Below, in pieces: positions 56,857 through 64,000 of a stretch of DNA of 64,000 bases. This stretch comes from Burkholderiaceae bacterium (GTDB lineage: Bacteria > Pseudomonadota > Gammaproteobacteria > Burkholderiales > Burkholderiaceae_C), in NCBI GenBank assembly GCA_004323695.1, contig SCRU01000173.1, positions 1 through 64,000 on the forward strand, read 5' to 3'. How positions within the stretch are numbered: the stretch's first letter is position 1; the number at the start of each line of letters is the position of its first letter. The notes beneath the pieces are model-generated. The model saw only the letters and a program-made list of their open reading frames with translations. It was not told where the DNA came from and searched no databases. Made by a program: the position numbers and the translations under genes.

Positions 56857-57204
56857 TCAACGTGCCAGCTGCCGGGTCAAGGCCCTGATGTCGGCCGCGG
56901 CGGCCATTCGGGCCGTGCGTTCCAGGGCACGGTAGCGCGTGACCAGGCCGGTGCCGAACCGCGTCAGTGCCGCGCCGCCGCCATGCGCGCCGCCCGTCGC
57001 GGTGTCGACCGCAGGCGAGTTGAACGAGCGGTTTACTTCATCGACCAGGATCCAGGCGCGCCGGTACGACATGCCCAGCTGGCGCGCCGCGGCCGAAATC
57101 GAACCCGTCTCGGCGATGGCTTCCAGCAAGGCGACCTTGCCCGGTCCAATGGCGATGCGCTCGTCGCTGTAGATGCGAAGGCGGAACTGCACTTGGGATT
57201 TCAT
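56857..57204 (-). CDS. ModE-type winged-helix molybdate regulator (single DNA-binding domain)
   Basis: 115 residues. LRIYSDERIAIGPGKVALLEAIAETGSISAAARQLGMSYRRAWILVDEVNRSF is the ModE N-terminal domain. It ends shortly after GGAHGGGAALTRFGTGLVTRYRALE, so the C-terminal molybdate-binding TOBE domains are absent. Such short forms are common, and how they sense molybdate is unclear. ATG 57204 has AGGAGC immediately before it, an unusually tight spacing; GTG 57231 is an alternative. It is convergent with the nitroreductase gene, and no modABC is nearby. Confidence 0.87.
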   Translation of the reverse strand: MKSQVQFRLRIYSDERIAIGPGKVALLEAIAETGSISAAARQLGMSYRRAWILVDEVNRSFNSPAVDTATGGAHGGGAALTRFGTGLVTRYRALERTARMAAAADIRALTRQLAR

Positions 57205-57257
57205 GCTCCTGATTGTTGCAGGCTTGCGCACGGCGGGAACCGTCCCAGGCCCCGGCT

Positions 57258-57935
57258 TTAGCGATTGGTGCCCAGCACCGAGCGCAGGAAGCGGCTGATG
57301 TCGGCAATCTCCTGCGGGTGCACGCTGTGCGGCATGGGGTAGGTGTGCAACTGCACCGGGTAGCCCAGCGCCAGCAGGGCCTCGCGCGAGGCTTCGGCGC
57401 GTGCGATCAGCACGACCGGATCGGCCAAGCCGTGCGCCATGAAGATCGGCGTGGCGGCGTTGGCCGTGCTGCGCTCGGCCGCCAGCGTGCCGGCCAGCGG
57501 CAGATAGCCCGATAGCGCCATGATGCCGGCCAGTCGTGCGCTATGGCGCAACCCGACCTGCAGCGCCATCGCGCAGCCCTGCGAAAAGCCGGCCAGCACG
57601 ATGGCGCCGGGGGCGATGCCGCGTTGCACCTCGTGCGCGATCAACGCCTCGATGGCCAGCGCCGAGTGGTGAATGCCGGCCGCGTCTTCGCGCTTGGCCA
57701 GGTCGGTTCCGAGGATGTCGTACCAGGCGGGCATCACGTAGCCGCCGTTGATCGTGACCGGGATGCTCGGTGCGTGCGGAAAGACGAAGCGGATCGGCGG
57801 GCAACCCTGCAGGTCCAGTTCGGGAACGATAGCGGCAAAGTCGTTGCCGTCGGCGCCCAGGCCGTGCAGCCAGATCACGGCGGCGGTCGGTTGCGGGGCG
57901 CTTTCAAGTTCGATGCGGGGCAGCAGGGCGGTCAT
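57258..57935 (-). CDS. Carboxylesterase of the phospholipase/carboxylesterase (YpfH/EstB-like) family
   Basis: 225 residues, alpha/beta hydrolase related to acyl-protein thioesterases. VIWLHGLGADGNDFAAIVPEL at the N-terminus, nucleophile elbow LAGFSQGCAMALQ, acid Asp in AHGLADPVV and His in YPMPHSVHPQEI. Cytoplasmic. Broad activity on short esters or thioesters is usual. ATG 57935; the track frame from 58091 overlaps ftsY. It lies 49 bp after ftsY on the same strand and 53 bp before the ModE-type gene. Confidence 0.92.
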   Translation of the reverse strand: MTALLPRIELESAPQPTAAVIWLHGLGADGNDFAAIVPELDLQGCPPIRFVFPHAPSIPVTINGGYVMPAWYDILGTDLAKREDAAGIHHSALAIEALIAHEVQRGIAPGAIVLAGFSQGCAMALQVGLRHSARLAGIMALSGYLPLAGTLAAERSTANAATPIFMAHGLADPVVLIARAEASREALLALGYPVQLHTYPMPHSVHPQEIADISRFLRSVLGTNR

Positions 57936-57984
57936 GGTGGTGGCTTGGTTCGGATTGTGGGCGGATGGGGTCGCGGTGAATCGA

Positions 57985-59076
57985 TCATGACAGCAGCGCC
58001 TGCGCGAACTCGCGCGCGTTGAAGGTCTCCAAGTCTTCGATTTTTTCACCAACGCCGATAAAGTAAACCGGCACCGGACGCTCCCGCGCAATCGCGGCCA
58101 GCACGCCGCCCTTGGCGGTGCCGTCGAGTTTGGTCACGATCAGGCCGGTGAGTTGCAGCGCGTCGTCGAATGCGCGCACCTGGGTCAGCGCGTTCTGACC
58201 GGTGTTGCCGTCGATCACCAGCAGCACTTCGTGCGGCGCGCCCGCGTCGGCTTTTTGCACCACGCGCTTGATCTTGCGCAGCTCTTCCATCAGGTGCAGT
58301 TGCGTCGGCAGGCGCCCCGCGGTGTCCACCAGCACCACGTCGCGCCCGCGCGCCTTGCCCGCGCTCACCGCGTCGAAGCTCACGGCGGCCGGGTCGCCAC
58401 CCTCCTGGCTGATGATCTCCACCGTATTGCGATCCGCCCACACGCCGAGCTGCTCGCGCGCGGCCGCGCGGAAGGTGTCGGCCGCGGCCAGCAACACCGA
58501 GGCCCCGGCGTCCGAGAGGTGCTTGGTCAGCTTGCCGATCGACGTGGTCTTGCCCGCGCCGTTGACGCCGGCCACCATGATCACGGTGGGTTTGTACTCG
58601 CCGATGACCAGCGGCTTTTCCAGCGGCCGCAGCAACTGGGTTAGCGCCTCGGTCAGGAGGTTCCTGACCGCCACCGGATGCGTGGCGCCGCCTTCCTTGA
58701 CGCGGCGCCTGACCTCGCCCAGCAGGTGCTGCGTGGCCTGTACACCCGTGTCGGCGGTCAACAGCGCGGCCTCCAGATCTTCGTACAGCGCCTCGTCGAT
58801 CTGCGCACCGGCGAACACCGTGGAGATGCTCGAGCCGGTCTTGCGCAGGCCGGCCTTGAGCTTGTCCAGCCATTTGGCTCGCTCGGGCGCCGCCGTTGTC
58901 ACCGCCTCAGGCAGTGGAATGCCGATCGGCGTGACCAGTGCGCTGGCGATCAGCGAGCCCGCCGCCGTGGGGCCGGCCGGTGCCGGAGTCGTCGCCGCAA
59001 GGTTGGTCGATTCCGGTTCGGACGGCGGCGTGACGGGGGTGGATGCGGGGTTCTTTTTCTTGAAAAAGCTGAACAT
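57985..59076 (-). CDS. ftsY: Signal recognition particle receptor FtsY
   Basis: 363 residues, the SRP receptor GTPase at the inner membrane. The N-terminus MFSFFKKK is a short basic amphipathic anchor, then a Thr/Pro/Ala-rich A region up to about 85, then the NG domain: GVNGAGKTTSIGKL (G1), AADTFRAAA, VDTAGRLPTQLHLMEEL, TKLDGTAKGGVL and the closing GVGEKIEDLETFNAREF. ATG 59076 is chosen; the track's 59208 is antisense to rsmD. Divergent from rsmD, 87 bp apart. Confidence 0.96.
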   Translation of the reverse strand: MFSFFKKKNPASTPVTPPSEPESTNLAATTPAPAGPTAAGSLIASALVTPIGIPLPEAVTTAAPERAKWLDKLKAGLRKTGSSISTVFAGAQIDEALYEDLEAALLTADTGVQATQHLLGEVRRRVKEGGATHPVAVRNLLTEALTQLLRPLEKPLVIGEYKPTVIMVAGVNGAGKTTSIGKLTKHLSDAGASVLLAAADTFRAAAREQLGVWADRNTVEIISQEGGDPAAVSFDAVSAGKARGRDVVLVDTAGRLPTQLHLMEELRKIKRVVQKADAGAPHEVLLVIDGNTGQNALTQVRAFDDALQLTGLIVTKLDGTAKGGVLAAIARERPVPVYFIGVGEKIEDLETFNAREFAQALLS

Positions 59077-59163
59077 GGGGCGGTTCGTAGAATGACTGCA
59101 TTCTATGAAACGCCTTATTCCCTTTCTGTTGACTGGCCGGCGACCGGCTTTACGGGGCGGAGT

Positions 59164-59739
59164 ATGAAAACGGCGCCCACCGGCGCGGTGCGCCTGATCG
59201 GCGGCCAATGGAAACGCACGCGCCTGCCGGTCGCCGACAAGCCGGGCCTGCGCCCCACGCCCGATCGGGTGCGCGAGACGCTGTTCAACTGGTTGGGGCA
59301 GGACCTGGCCGGCTGGCGTTGCATCGACGTCTTTGCCGGCACCGGCGCGCTGGGTTTCGAGGCGGCGTCACGCGGCGCGGCGCAGGTGCGCCTGGTGGAG
59401 CATGACGGTGAGCTGGTGGCGCAACTGCGGGCGATCCGGCTCAAACTGCAGGCCAGCACAGTCGAGGTAGAGCGCGGCGATGGCCTGCGCGCGCTTGGGC
59501 AACTGGCTCCCGCCAGCATGGACCTGGTGCTGCTCGACCCGCCATTCGATGCGGGTCTGTTCGAAGCTGCCGTGCAGGCCGCGGGCCGCGCGGTGGCGAG
59601 CGGGGGTTATGTGTACCTGGAAGCGCCCTCGGCATGGCGTGACGACATGCTGGCGGCGGCGGGCCTGATCGTGCACCGGCACCTGAAGGCGGGCGCCGTG
59701 TATGCGCACCTGCTGATACCCCGAACATCCGGTGAGTGA
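59164..59739 (+). CDS. rsmD: 16S rRNA (guanine966-N2)-methyltransferase RsmD
   Basis: 191 residues. RLIGGQWKRTRLPV and LRPTPDRVRETLFNWL open the RsmD family; the SAM loop is IDVFAGTGALGFEAASRGA and the catalytic motif DLVLLDPPFDA (DPPF). Methylates G966 of 16S rRNA in the 30S subunit. ATG 59164 (MKTAPTGAVRLIG) preferred over the longer track frame, which is antisense to ftsY. The ftsY/rsmD/coaD arrangement is widely conserved in proteobacteria. Confidence 0.95.
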   Translation: MKTAPTGAVRLIGGQWKRTRLPVADKPGLRPTPDRVRETLFNWLGQDLAGWRCIDVFAGTGALGFEAASRGAAQVRLVEHDGELVAQLRAIRLKLQASTVEVERGDGLRALGQLAPASMDLVLLDPPFDAGLFEAAVQAAGRAVASGGYVYLEAPSAWRDDMLAAAGLIVHRHLKAGAVYAHLLIPRTSGE

Positions 59740-59835
59740 TCGGCAGGGCGATTCGCGGCGCTGCGGCGACTGCATAATGGCGCGCAGAGATTCGGCCGCG
59801 CCACCGCGCGGGAGCAACGCGAGGAGAAGTTCACC

Positions 59836-60336
59836 ATGTCCCTGAACGTGACGGCCGTTTACCCCGGCACTTTTGATCCCATGACGCTGGGCCACGAAGA
59901 TGTGGTGCGCCGGGCCACCCAGTTGTTCGACCGCATCATCGTCGCGGTCGCGGCGGGGCATCACAAGAAGACCCTGTTCAGCCTGGACGAACGCATCATC
60001 ATGGTGCGCGAGGCGGTCAAACCCTATCCCCAGGTGAGTGTCGAGAGTTTTTCCGGGTTGCTGCGCGATTTCGTGGTGGCGCGGGGCGGCAAGGCGATGG
60101 TGCGGGGCCTGCGCGCCGTGACCGACTTCGACTACGAGTTCCAGCTGGCCGGCATGAACCGCAGCCTGATGCCGCATGTCGAGACGGTATTCCTGACGCC
60201 GGGCGACAAGTACCAGTTCATTTCGAGCACCTTTGTGCGCGAGATTGCCTCGCTCGGCGGCGAGGTGAACAAGTTCGTCTCGCCCGCGGTTCTGACACGC
60301 CTGCTGGGCAAGGTGCGTGCCGCGCCGGCCGAGTGA
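59836..60336 (+). CDS. coaD: Phosphopantetheine adenylyltransferase
   Basis: 166 residues, hexameric enzyme for the penultimate step of coenzyme A synthesis. It shows AVYPGTFDPMTLGHEDVVRRA with the T/HxGH nucleotide motif, KKTLFSLDERI, RGLRAVTDFDYEFQLAGMNRSL and QFISSTFVREIASLGG. ATG 59836 with CGAGGAGAAG upstream. It follows rsmD by 96 bp, in which CATAAT at about 59771 could be a -10 for a separate promoter. Confidence 0.97.
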   Translation: MSLNVTAVYPGTFDPMTLGHEDVVRRATQLFDRIIVAVAAGHHKKTLFSLDERIIMVREAVKPYPQVSVESFSGLLRDFVVARGGKAMVRGLRAVTDFDYEFQLAGMNRSLMPHVETVFLTPGDKYQFISSTFVREIASLGGEVNKFVSPAVLTRLLGKVRAAPAE

Positions 60337-60357
60337 TCGGCGTCGGCCCGCCGGCTT

Positions 60358-60379
60358 GTTGCACCCGGATCGGTGCAAC
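60358..60379. terminator. Perfect hairpin between coaD and the stress-protein gene
   Basis: GTTGCACC-CGGATC-GGTGCAAC, an 8-bp perfect stem with a six-base loop, 21 bp after coaD. No T tract follows, so it may be a weak terminator, an mRNA stabiliser or a protein-binding dyad for the gene downstream. Confidence 0.45.
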
Positions 60380-60435
60380 CGCGTGGGCCTACACTTGAAG
60401 GCGCCGAAACGAGGCTTGAAACCGGAGAACAACCC

Positions 60436-60882
60436 ATGAAAATTCTGCTGCCCGTGGACGGATCCGAAGTCGCGCTCAAGGCGGTCCGCACGGCGATCGC
60501 GCTGACGCGCAAGGGCTTGCAGGCCCAAATGGTGCTCGCCAACGTGCAGGACCCGGCTTCCCTTTACGAAATAGTGATGGCGCCCGATCCCAAGGTATTG
60601 GAGAACGTGCGCGAGGGGGCCGGCGCGTATCTGCTGGAGGGGGCCGAGGCGCTGCTCAAACAGGCCGGGGTGCCGTACGAATGCGAGGTGGCGTCAGGGG
60701 ATCCCGGACACACGATCATCGACATCGTGGAGCGGTTCGGCTGCGACATGGTGCTGATGGGCTCGCATGGCAAGGGTGGCCTGCGCAGCGCGCTGCTGGG
60801 TTCGGTGTCGCAGGCCGTGGTGCATGCCGCCCACGTTCCGGTCATGCTCGTCAAGCCCGATGACGAAGACGCCGGTGGGTGA
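60436..60882 (+). CDS. Universal stress protein (UspA family, ATP-binding type)
   Basis: 148 residues. MKILLPVDGSEVALKAVRTAIAL starts the fold; the C-terminal LMGSHGKGGLRSALLGSVSQAVVHAAHVPVMLVK carries the G-2x-G-9x-G(S) pattern of ATP-binding Usp proteins. Role in stress endurance is general and target unknown. ATG 60436 preceded by CGGAGAACAAC. The hairpin at 60358 separates it from coaD. Confidence 0.93.
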   Translation: MKILLPVDGSEVALKAVRTAIALTRKGLQAQMVLANVQDPASLYEIVMAPDPKVLENVREGAGAYLLEGAEALLKQAGVPYECEVASGDPGHTIIDIVERFGCDMVLMGSHGKGGLRSALLGSVSQAVVHAAHVPVMLVKPDDEDAGG

Positions 60883-60988
60883 GCGGGCGAGTTGACATAA
60901 CTTTACCTGCCCTTCGTCATCCGGCGCGTGGCCTGGGCGTTTACTGATGAAGTCGTCATTCCCGTTCAACCCCAGGAGCATCGTTCAG

Positions 60989-61243
60989 ATGAAACTCGTC
61001 GCCATCAGCGCCATCGTTATCGCCGCCGCCAGCCTCAGTGCCTGCGTCGTGGCGCCCGCCGGGTATGGTGCTCCCGGCTATGTTGCACCGGCGTATGTCG
61101 AGCCGGTGGCGCCGCCGGTGGGCGTGGTCGTCGTCGGGCCTACCTACCCGTCGCCGGGTCCCGGGTGGGCATGGCGCTATCACCCGCGCTACGGCTGGGG
61201 CTGGTTCAACCCCCATCGGGGCTGGCACCGCGGCTGGCGCTGA
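60989..61243 (+). CDS. Small Pro/Gly/Tyr-rich lipoprotein
   Basis: 84 residues from ATG 60989, with AGGAG ten bases upstream; the track's ATG 60947 would put fourteen residues before the signal peptide. MKLVAISAIVIAAASLSAC is a lipoprotein signal with lipobox SLSAC, so Cys19 should be lipidated. The mature part is rich in Pro, Gly, Tyr and Val, then Trp/Arg/His (GWAWRYHPRYGWGWFNPHRGWHRGWR). Similar short Tyr/Trp-rich envelope lipoproteins occur in many betaproteobacteria, function unknown. Upstream ATAACTTTACC and CGTC look like an envelope-stress sigma promoter, but this is speculative. Confidence 0.8.
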   Translation: MKLVAISAIVIAAASLSACVVAPAGYGAPGYVAPAYVEPVAPPVGVVVVGPTYPSPGPGWAWRYHPRYGWGWFNPHRGWHRGWR

Positions 61244-61249
61244 CGCGGA

Positions 61250-62611
61250 TCATGCGCGGGCACGCGGCTGCGGCGCGCATTCGCGCAATCCCAGCCCGGC
61301 ATAGACGTCGGTGGCCTGCCGCCGCAGGCGCAGCGACTCGGGCTGGGTGTTGAGCTGGCGCTGCAGCAGGCCTTGTGCTGTGGCCAGCGCGGCGTCGGTG
61401 CCGCTGCGTACCAGCGCGTCGAGATACAGCTGCTCGAACAGGTCGCGCTGGGCATGGCTGCCGCCAATCTCGACCAGGCGTGGCAGCGCCAGGCCCAGAT
61501 GATCGATCGCCCCGGCGAAATCGCCACGCGCATGGGCCAGCAGGCCGTGCGCGGTCGGCACGCAAACGCGCTCCCAGGCCGACCGGGTGGATGGCGGGGC
61601 CAGCGGCGCGAAGGCTTCCATGTGACGCAAGAGGGTGTCCGCCCCGGTGCTGCGGCCTGCACGCGCCAGGCCGTACAGGTATTGCAGGTCGAGAAAGGGC
61701 AGGACCTGGTCGTCCAGCCGGCTCATCAGGTAATCGGCTACGTCGTTCCAGCGTTCGCCAACGGCAATGCCGGCCAGCTCGAAACGCGCGAGCAGCGAGA
61801 CGGCACCGATCTGGTCCTGCGAATACGCCTTCTCGACACCCCATGCATGGCGGTCGTACACCTCGAGCGCCTCGGTATCGCGCCCGAGATCGATCAGGAA
61901 CAGCGCCACATGCCACCAGTCGTGCGTGACCATGAAGGAGTTGAGGCCGGTCCATGTGTCGCTGACGCCCTGCATGAACGCCAGCCCTTCGTGGAGCCGC
62001 CCCTCGGTCAGCATGACATGGGCGAGCGCATGATGCGCCCACGGCTCCTTGCGGCACATTGCGATGGCACGACGCGCGCTGTGCTCGGCCTCGCGCATCA
62101 GATGGCACTGCTCGTACCCGAACGCCGCCATCCCGTGCAGATAGGGAACATCCGCCGCGGCCGGCAGCGCCGCCAGCGCGAGCCGCAGCATGCCGGGGCA
62201 GTCGCCGATATTGAAGCAGTGGTACTGGCCCAGCTTGAGCGAGGCGAGGTCACGCGGAAATTCGCGCGCCTGTTCCTGGTGCAGCGCGATGGCGCGGCGG
62301 ATGTCCCCGTCGGCCCAGGCCGCGACCGCCTGGACAAAGCGCTGCTCGCGCGGCGTGGCCTCGTCGATATTTGCTAGTGCGCGCGCAATGAAAGGCCGTG
62401 CGTTGGGCACCGCTTCGCGCGATTCGGCGAACAGGTGCAGCGCGGCGCAGCAGGCCTGCACGATCGCGCCGGAGTCGTGCGCGGCAGCGAGCACGTTGAC
62501 GGCGCGCGCCTCGCACGAAATGAAGCCCATCACGAAGTCGTCGACCGCCGGCGCGCTGCCTGCGTCGTGCAGCGTCAGTCGGTTTCCCAGAGTGTCCGTG
62601 ATGCACGCCAT
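61250..62611 (-). CDS. TTC38-like tetratricopeptide repeat protein
   Basis: 453 residues, alpha-helical, no signal peptide. FVMGFISCEARAVNVL, PWAHHALAHVMLTEGRLHEGLAFM and WTGLNSFMVTHDWWHVALFLIDLGR match the tetratricopeptide repeat protein 38 (TTC38) family, found from bacteria to humans, whose function is unknown. The HHALAHV and HDWWH histidines are conserved there and might bind metal. ATG 62611 (MACITDTLGN) chosen; a TTG at 62623 gives four more residues. Next to an amidase gene on the same strand, a pairing that may be operonic (79 bp gap). Confidence 0.86.
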   Translation of the reverse strand: MACITDTLGNRLTLHDAGSAPAVDDFVMGFISCEARAVNVLAAAHDSGAIVQACCAALHLFAESREAVPNARPFIARALANIDEATPREQRFVQAVAAWADGDIRRAIALHQEQAREFPRDLASLKLGQYHCFNIGDCPGMLRLALAALPAAADVPYLHGMAAFGYEQCHLMREAEHSARRAIAMCRKEPWAHHALAHVMLTEGRLHEGLAFMQGVSDTWTGLNSFMVTHDWWHVALFLIDLGRDTEALEVYDRHAWGVEKAYSQDQIGAVSLLARFELAGIAVGERWNDVADYLMSRLDDQVLPFLDLQYLYGLARAGRSTGADTLLRHMEAFAPLAPPSTRSAWERVCVPTAHGLLAHARGDFAGAIDHLGLALPRLVEIGGSHAQRDLFEQLYLDALVRSGTDAALATAQGLLQRQLNTQPESLRLRRQATDVYAGLGLRECAPQPRARA

Positions 62612-62690
62612 GATCCTGGTCAAATCATGGTTTTGCCGTTATGCAGTATTTATTGCTTGCTATGAATAACATAATACTGTCGTACTGTCA

Positions 62691-64000
62691 TCAATCCGCA
62701 GGAGGGGCCGGCCAGGGCCGCTGGGCGTCGCGGATCAGTTCGAAGGCCCGCGCTACCTGGAGTACGCCCAGGTCGTCGAAACGCTGGCCGGCGATCTGCA
62801 GACCGATCGGCAGGCCGCCCGCGTCGTAGCCGCAGTTGATCGACGCGGCGGGCTGCTCCGACATGTTGTACGGTACCGTGAAGCCGATGTGCTCCAGCGG
62901 GCGCAGCGGGTCGTTCGTGGGCGAGGGGTCTTCGGCAGGCGCCGGCATGTTGGGCGACACAGGCGAGATCACGTAGTCGTATTTCGCGCAGGCGGCGACA
63001 CTCGCCACCCGGGTCGCGTGGAACTGGCTGAACGCGCGAAACACATGCTCGCCGCTGAAGGCGGCCGCGCTCTCGGCCCATTGCCGGATGTAGGGCAGCA
63101 CCCTGGCGCGCTGCGCAGGCGCCAGCGCGTTCAGGTCGGCCAGCGAGCGCATGCGCCACAGGTGGTCCATGCCGTCCAGCATGGCCTGCGACATGAAGGG
63201 CGGCATGGGTTCCACGCTGGCGCCGGCCTGTTCGAACAGATGTGCCGCATGTTCCACTGCCGCCCGGATTTCGGGCGTCACCGCGAGGCCGCAACCGGCC
63301 TCCAGCAGCAGGCCGATGCGCAGTCCACGCAGCCGTTCGACCGTCGCATCGGCCGACGACCACGCGATGTCTTGCGCCGGCAGGCTCATGCTGTCGCGTG
63401 CGTCGGGCCGGGCCAGCACCTGCATCATCAGCGCCGCGTCACGCACGGTCCGTGTCATCGGCCCGGCCGCGCGGCCCATGTAGGGTGGATCGATCGGGAC
63501 CCGACCCAGACTGGGCTTGAGCGTGAAGATGCCGCACCAGCTGGCCGGCAGGCGCAGCGATCCGCCGATGTCGGTGCCGATGTGCAGCGGCCCGTAGCCG
63601 GCCGCGGCCGCGGCGCCGGCGCCGGCACTCGACCCGCCAGGCGTCCTGCGCAGGTCCCAGGGGTTGCGCGCCAGCGTGTGAAAACTCGACAGGCCCGACG
63701 ACAGCATGCCGTAGTCGGGCATCGTGGTCTTGCACATGATCACCGCGCCGGCTTCGCGCAGGCGCGCGGCGGGCGGCGCATCGGCGCCGGCCGGCTGCAG
63801 CACGGTCGCGGCGGTGCCGGCCGGCATGGGGTCGCCGCGCGTGGCGATGTTTTCCTTGATGGTGACGGGCACGCCATCGAGCACGCCGCAAGGCTCGCCG
63901 CGCTGCCAGCGCGCTTCGGAAGCGCGCGCCTGCGCCAGTGCCAGGTCGGGCCGCAGCAGGTAGCTGGCCTGCAGGTGCGGCTCCCAGCGCGCCATGTGTC
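62691..64000 (-). CDS. Amidase-signature family protein (5' end outside window)
   Basis: Ser-Ser-Lys amidase. Lys in GVPVTIKENIATRGDP, cis-Ser in RRTPGGSSAGAGAA and nucleophile Ser in GTDIGGSLRLPASW are all present, so it should be catalytic. 436 residues are visible; relatives begin about 25-40 residues earlier, and the reading frame is still open at the right edge, so the ATG at 63995 is probably internal (MARWEPHLQASYLL). Hydrolyses an amide of unknown identity. Upstream neighbours are outside the window; the TPR protein gene follows downstream. Confidence 0.9.
   Translation of the reverse strand, partial: HMARWEPHLQASYLLRPDLALAQARASEARWQRGEPCGVLDGVPVTIKENIATRGDPMPAGTAATVLQPAGADAPPAARLREAGAVIMCKTTMPDYGMLSSGLSSFHTLARNPWDLRRTPGGSSAGAGAAAAAGYGPLHIGTDIGGSLRLPASWCGIFTLKPSLGRVPIDPPYMGRAAGPMTRTVRDAALMMQVLARPDARDSMSLPAQDIAWSSADATVERLRGLRIGLLLEAGCGLAVTPEIRAAVEHAAHLFEQAGASVEPMPPFMSQAMLDGMDHLWRMRSLADLNALAPAQRARVLPYIRQWAESAAAFSGEHVFRAFSQFHATRVASVAACAKYDYVISPVSPNMPAPAEDPSPTNDPLRPLEHIGFTVPYNMSEQPAASINCGYDAGGLPIGLQIAGQRFDDLGVLQVARAFELIRDAQRPWPAPPAD

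Overview
The window looks like a chromosomal stretch of a high-GC betaproteobacterium (order Burkholderiales, probably Comamonadaceae-like: Polaromonas, Variovorax, Acidovorax or Rhodoferax type). This rests on gene content and order (livHMGF, alkA-ogt, PMM-waaA, pcm-rhodanese, edd-eda, ftsY/rsmD-coaD, Bug-type binding protein) and on dispersed A+T-rich patches with AGCTAT cores, which I recall from that family. No database search was possible, so the genus is not fixed.

Left end (1-1844): a relic integron. A shortened IntI-type tyrosine recombinase, lacking about half its length and with a catalytic Arg changed to Ser, faces rightward. Two genes on the opposite strand (an unknown protein and a DHFR/RibD-type reductase) read away from it as cassettes would. 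One of them is bracketed by an 11-bp inverted copy of GTTAGGGCGCA, as expected of a cassette.

1841-16700: housekeeping and repair. rarA is followed by a complete branched-chain amino acid permease set livHMGF without its binding protein. Next come a ferredoxin-type reductase opposite an epimerase-like protein, a DUF1345 membrane protein, an alkylation-repair run (ada/alkA fusion, ogt, EamA exporter), phosphomannomutase plus waaA for envelope sugars, and rhodanese and pcm.

16700-33200: metabolism and stress. gcdH lies opposite a LysR gene; msrA, pdxH, a MobA-like transferase and a ChaC-like protein follow. The Entner-Doudoroff pair edd-eda sits behind a HexR-like site. After it come an MFS carrier, DUF2501, gloA, tRNA-Leu(CAA), cysM, a NUDIX hydrolase, a Bug-type binding protein, rpoH with a perfect CIRCE element, an APC permease and 6-phosphogluconate dehydrogenase.

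33200-46750: accessory metabolism. Present are a LysE exporter, a pair of PLP enzymes that may act on 3-hydroxyaspartate or D-serine/D-threonine type substrates, a Baeyer-Villiger monooxygenase facing an HSL-type esterase, DUF3297, an SDR, a metallo-beta-lactamase-fold hydrolase, a TRAP transporter and an NCS1 permease. The last two have similar TGTATAC palindromes upstream.

46750-55570: one long minus-strand polyol operon: ABC transporter (binding protein, two permeases, ATPase), mannitol/arabinitol-type dehydrogenase, sorbitol-type SDR, AraC regulator and xylulokinase. Together these import a sugar alcohol, oxidise it to a ketose and phosphorylate xylulose.

55570-64000: a nitroreductase with an unusual N-terminal extension behind a ModE-like box, a one-domain ModE-type regulator, an esterase, ftsY, rsmD, coaD, a universal stress protein, a small lipoprotein, a TTC38-like TPR protein and an amidase cut by the window edge.
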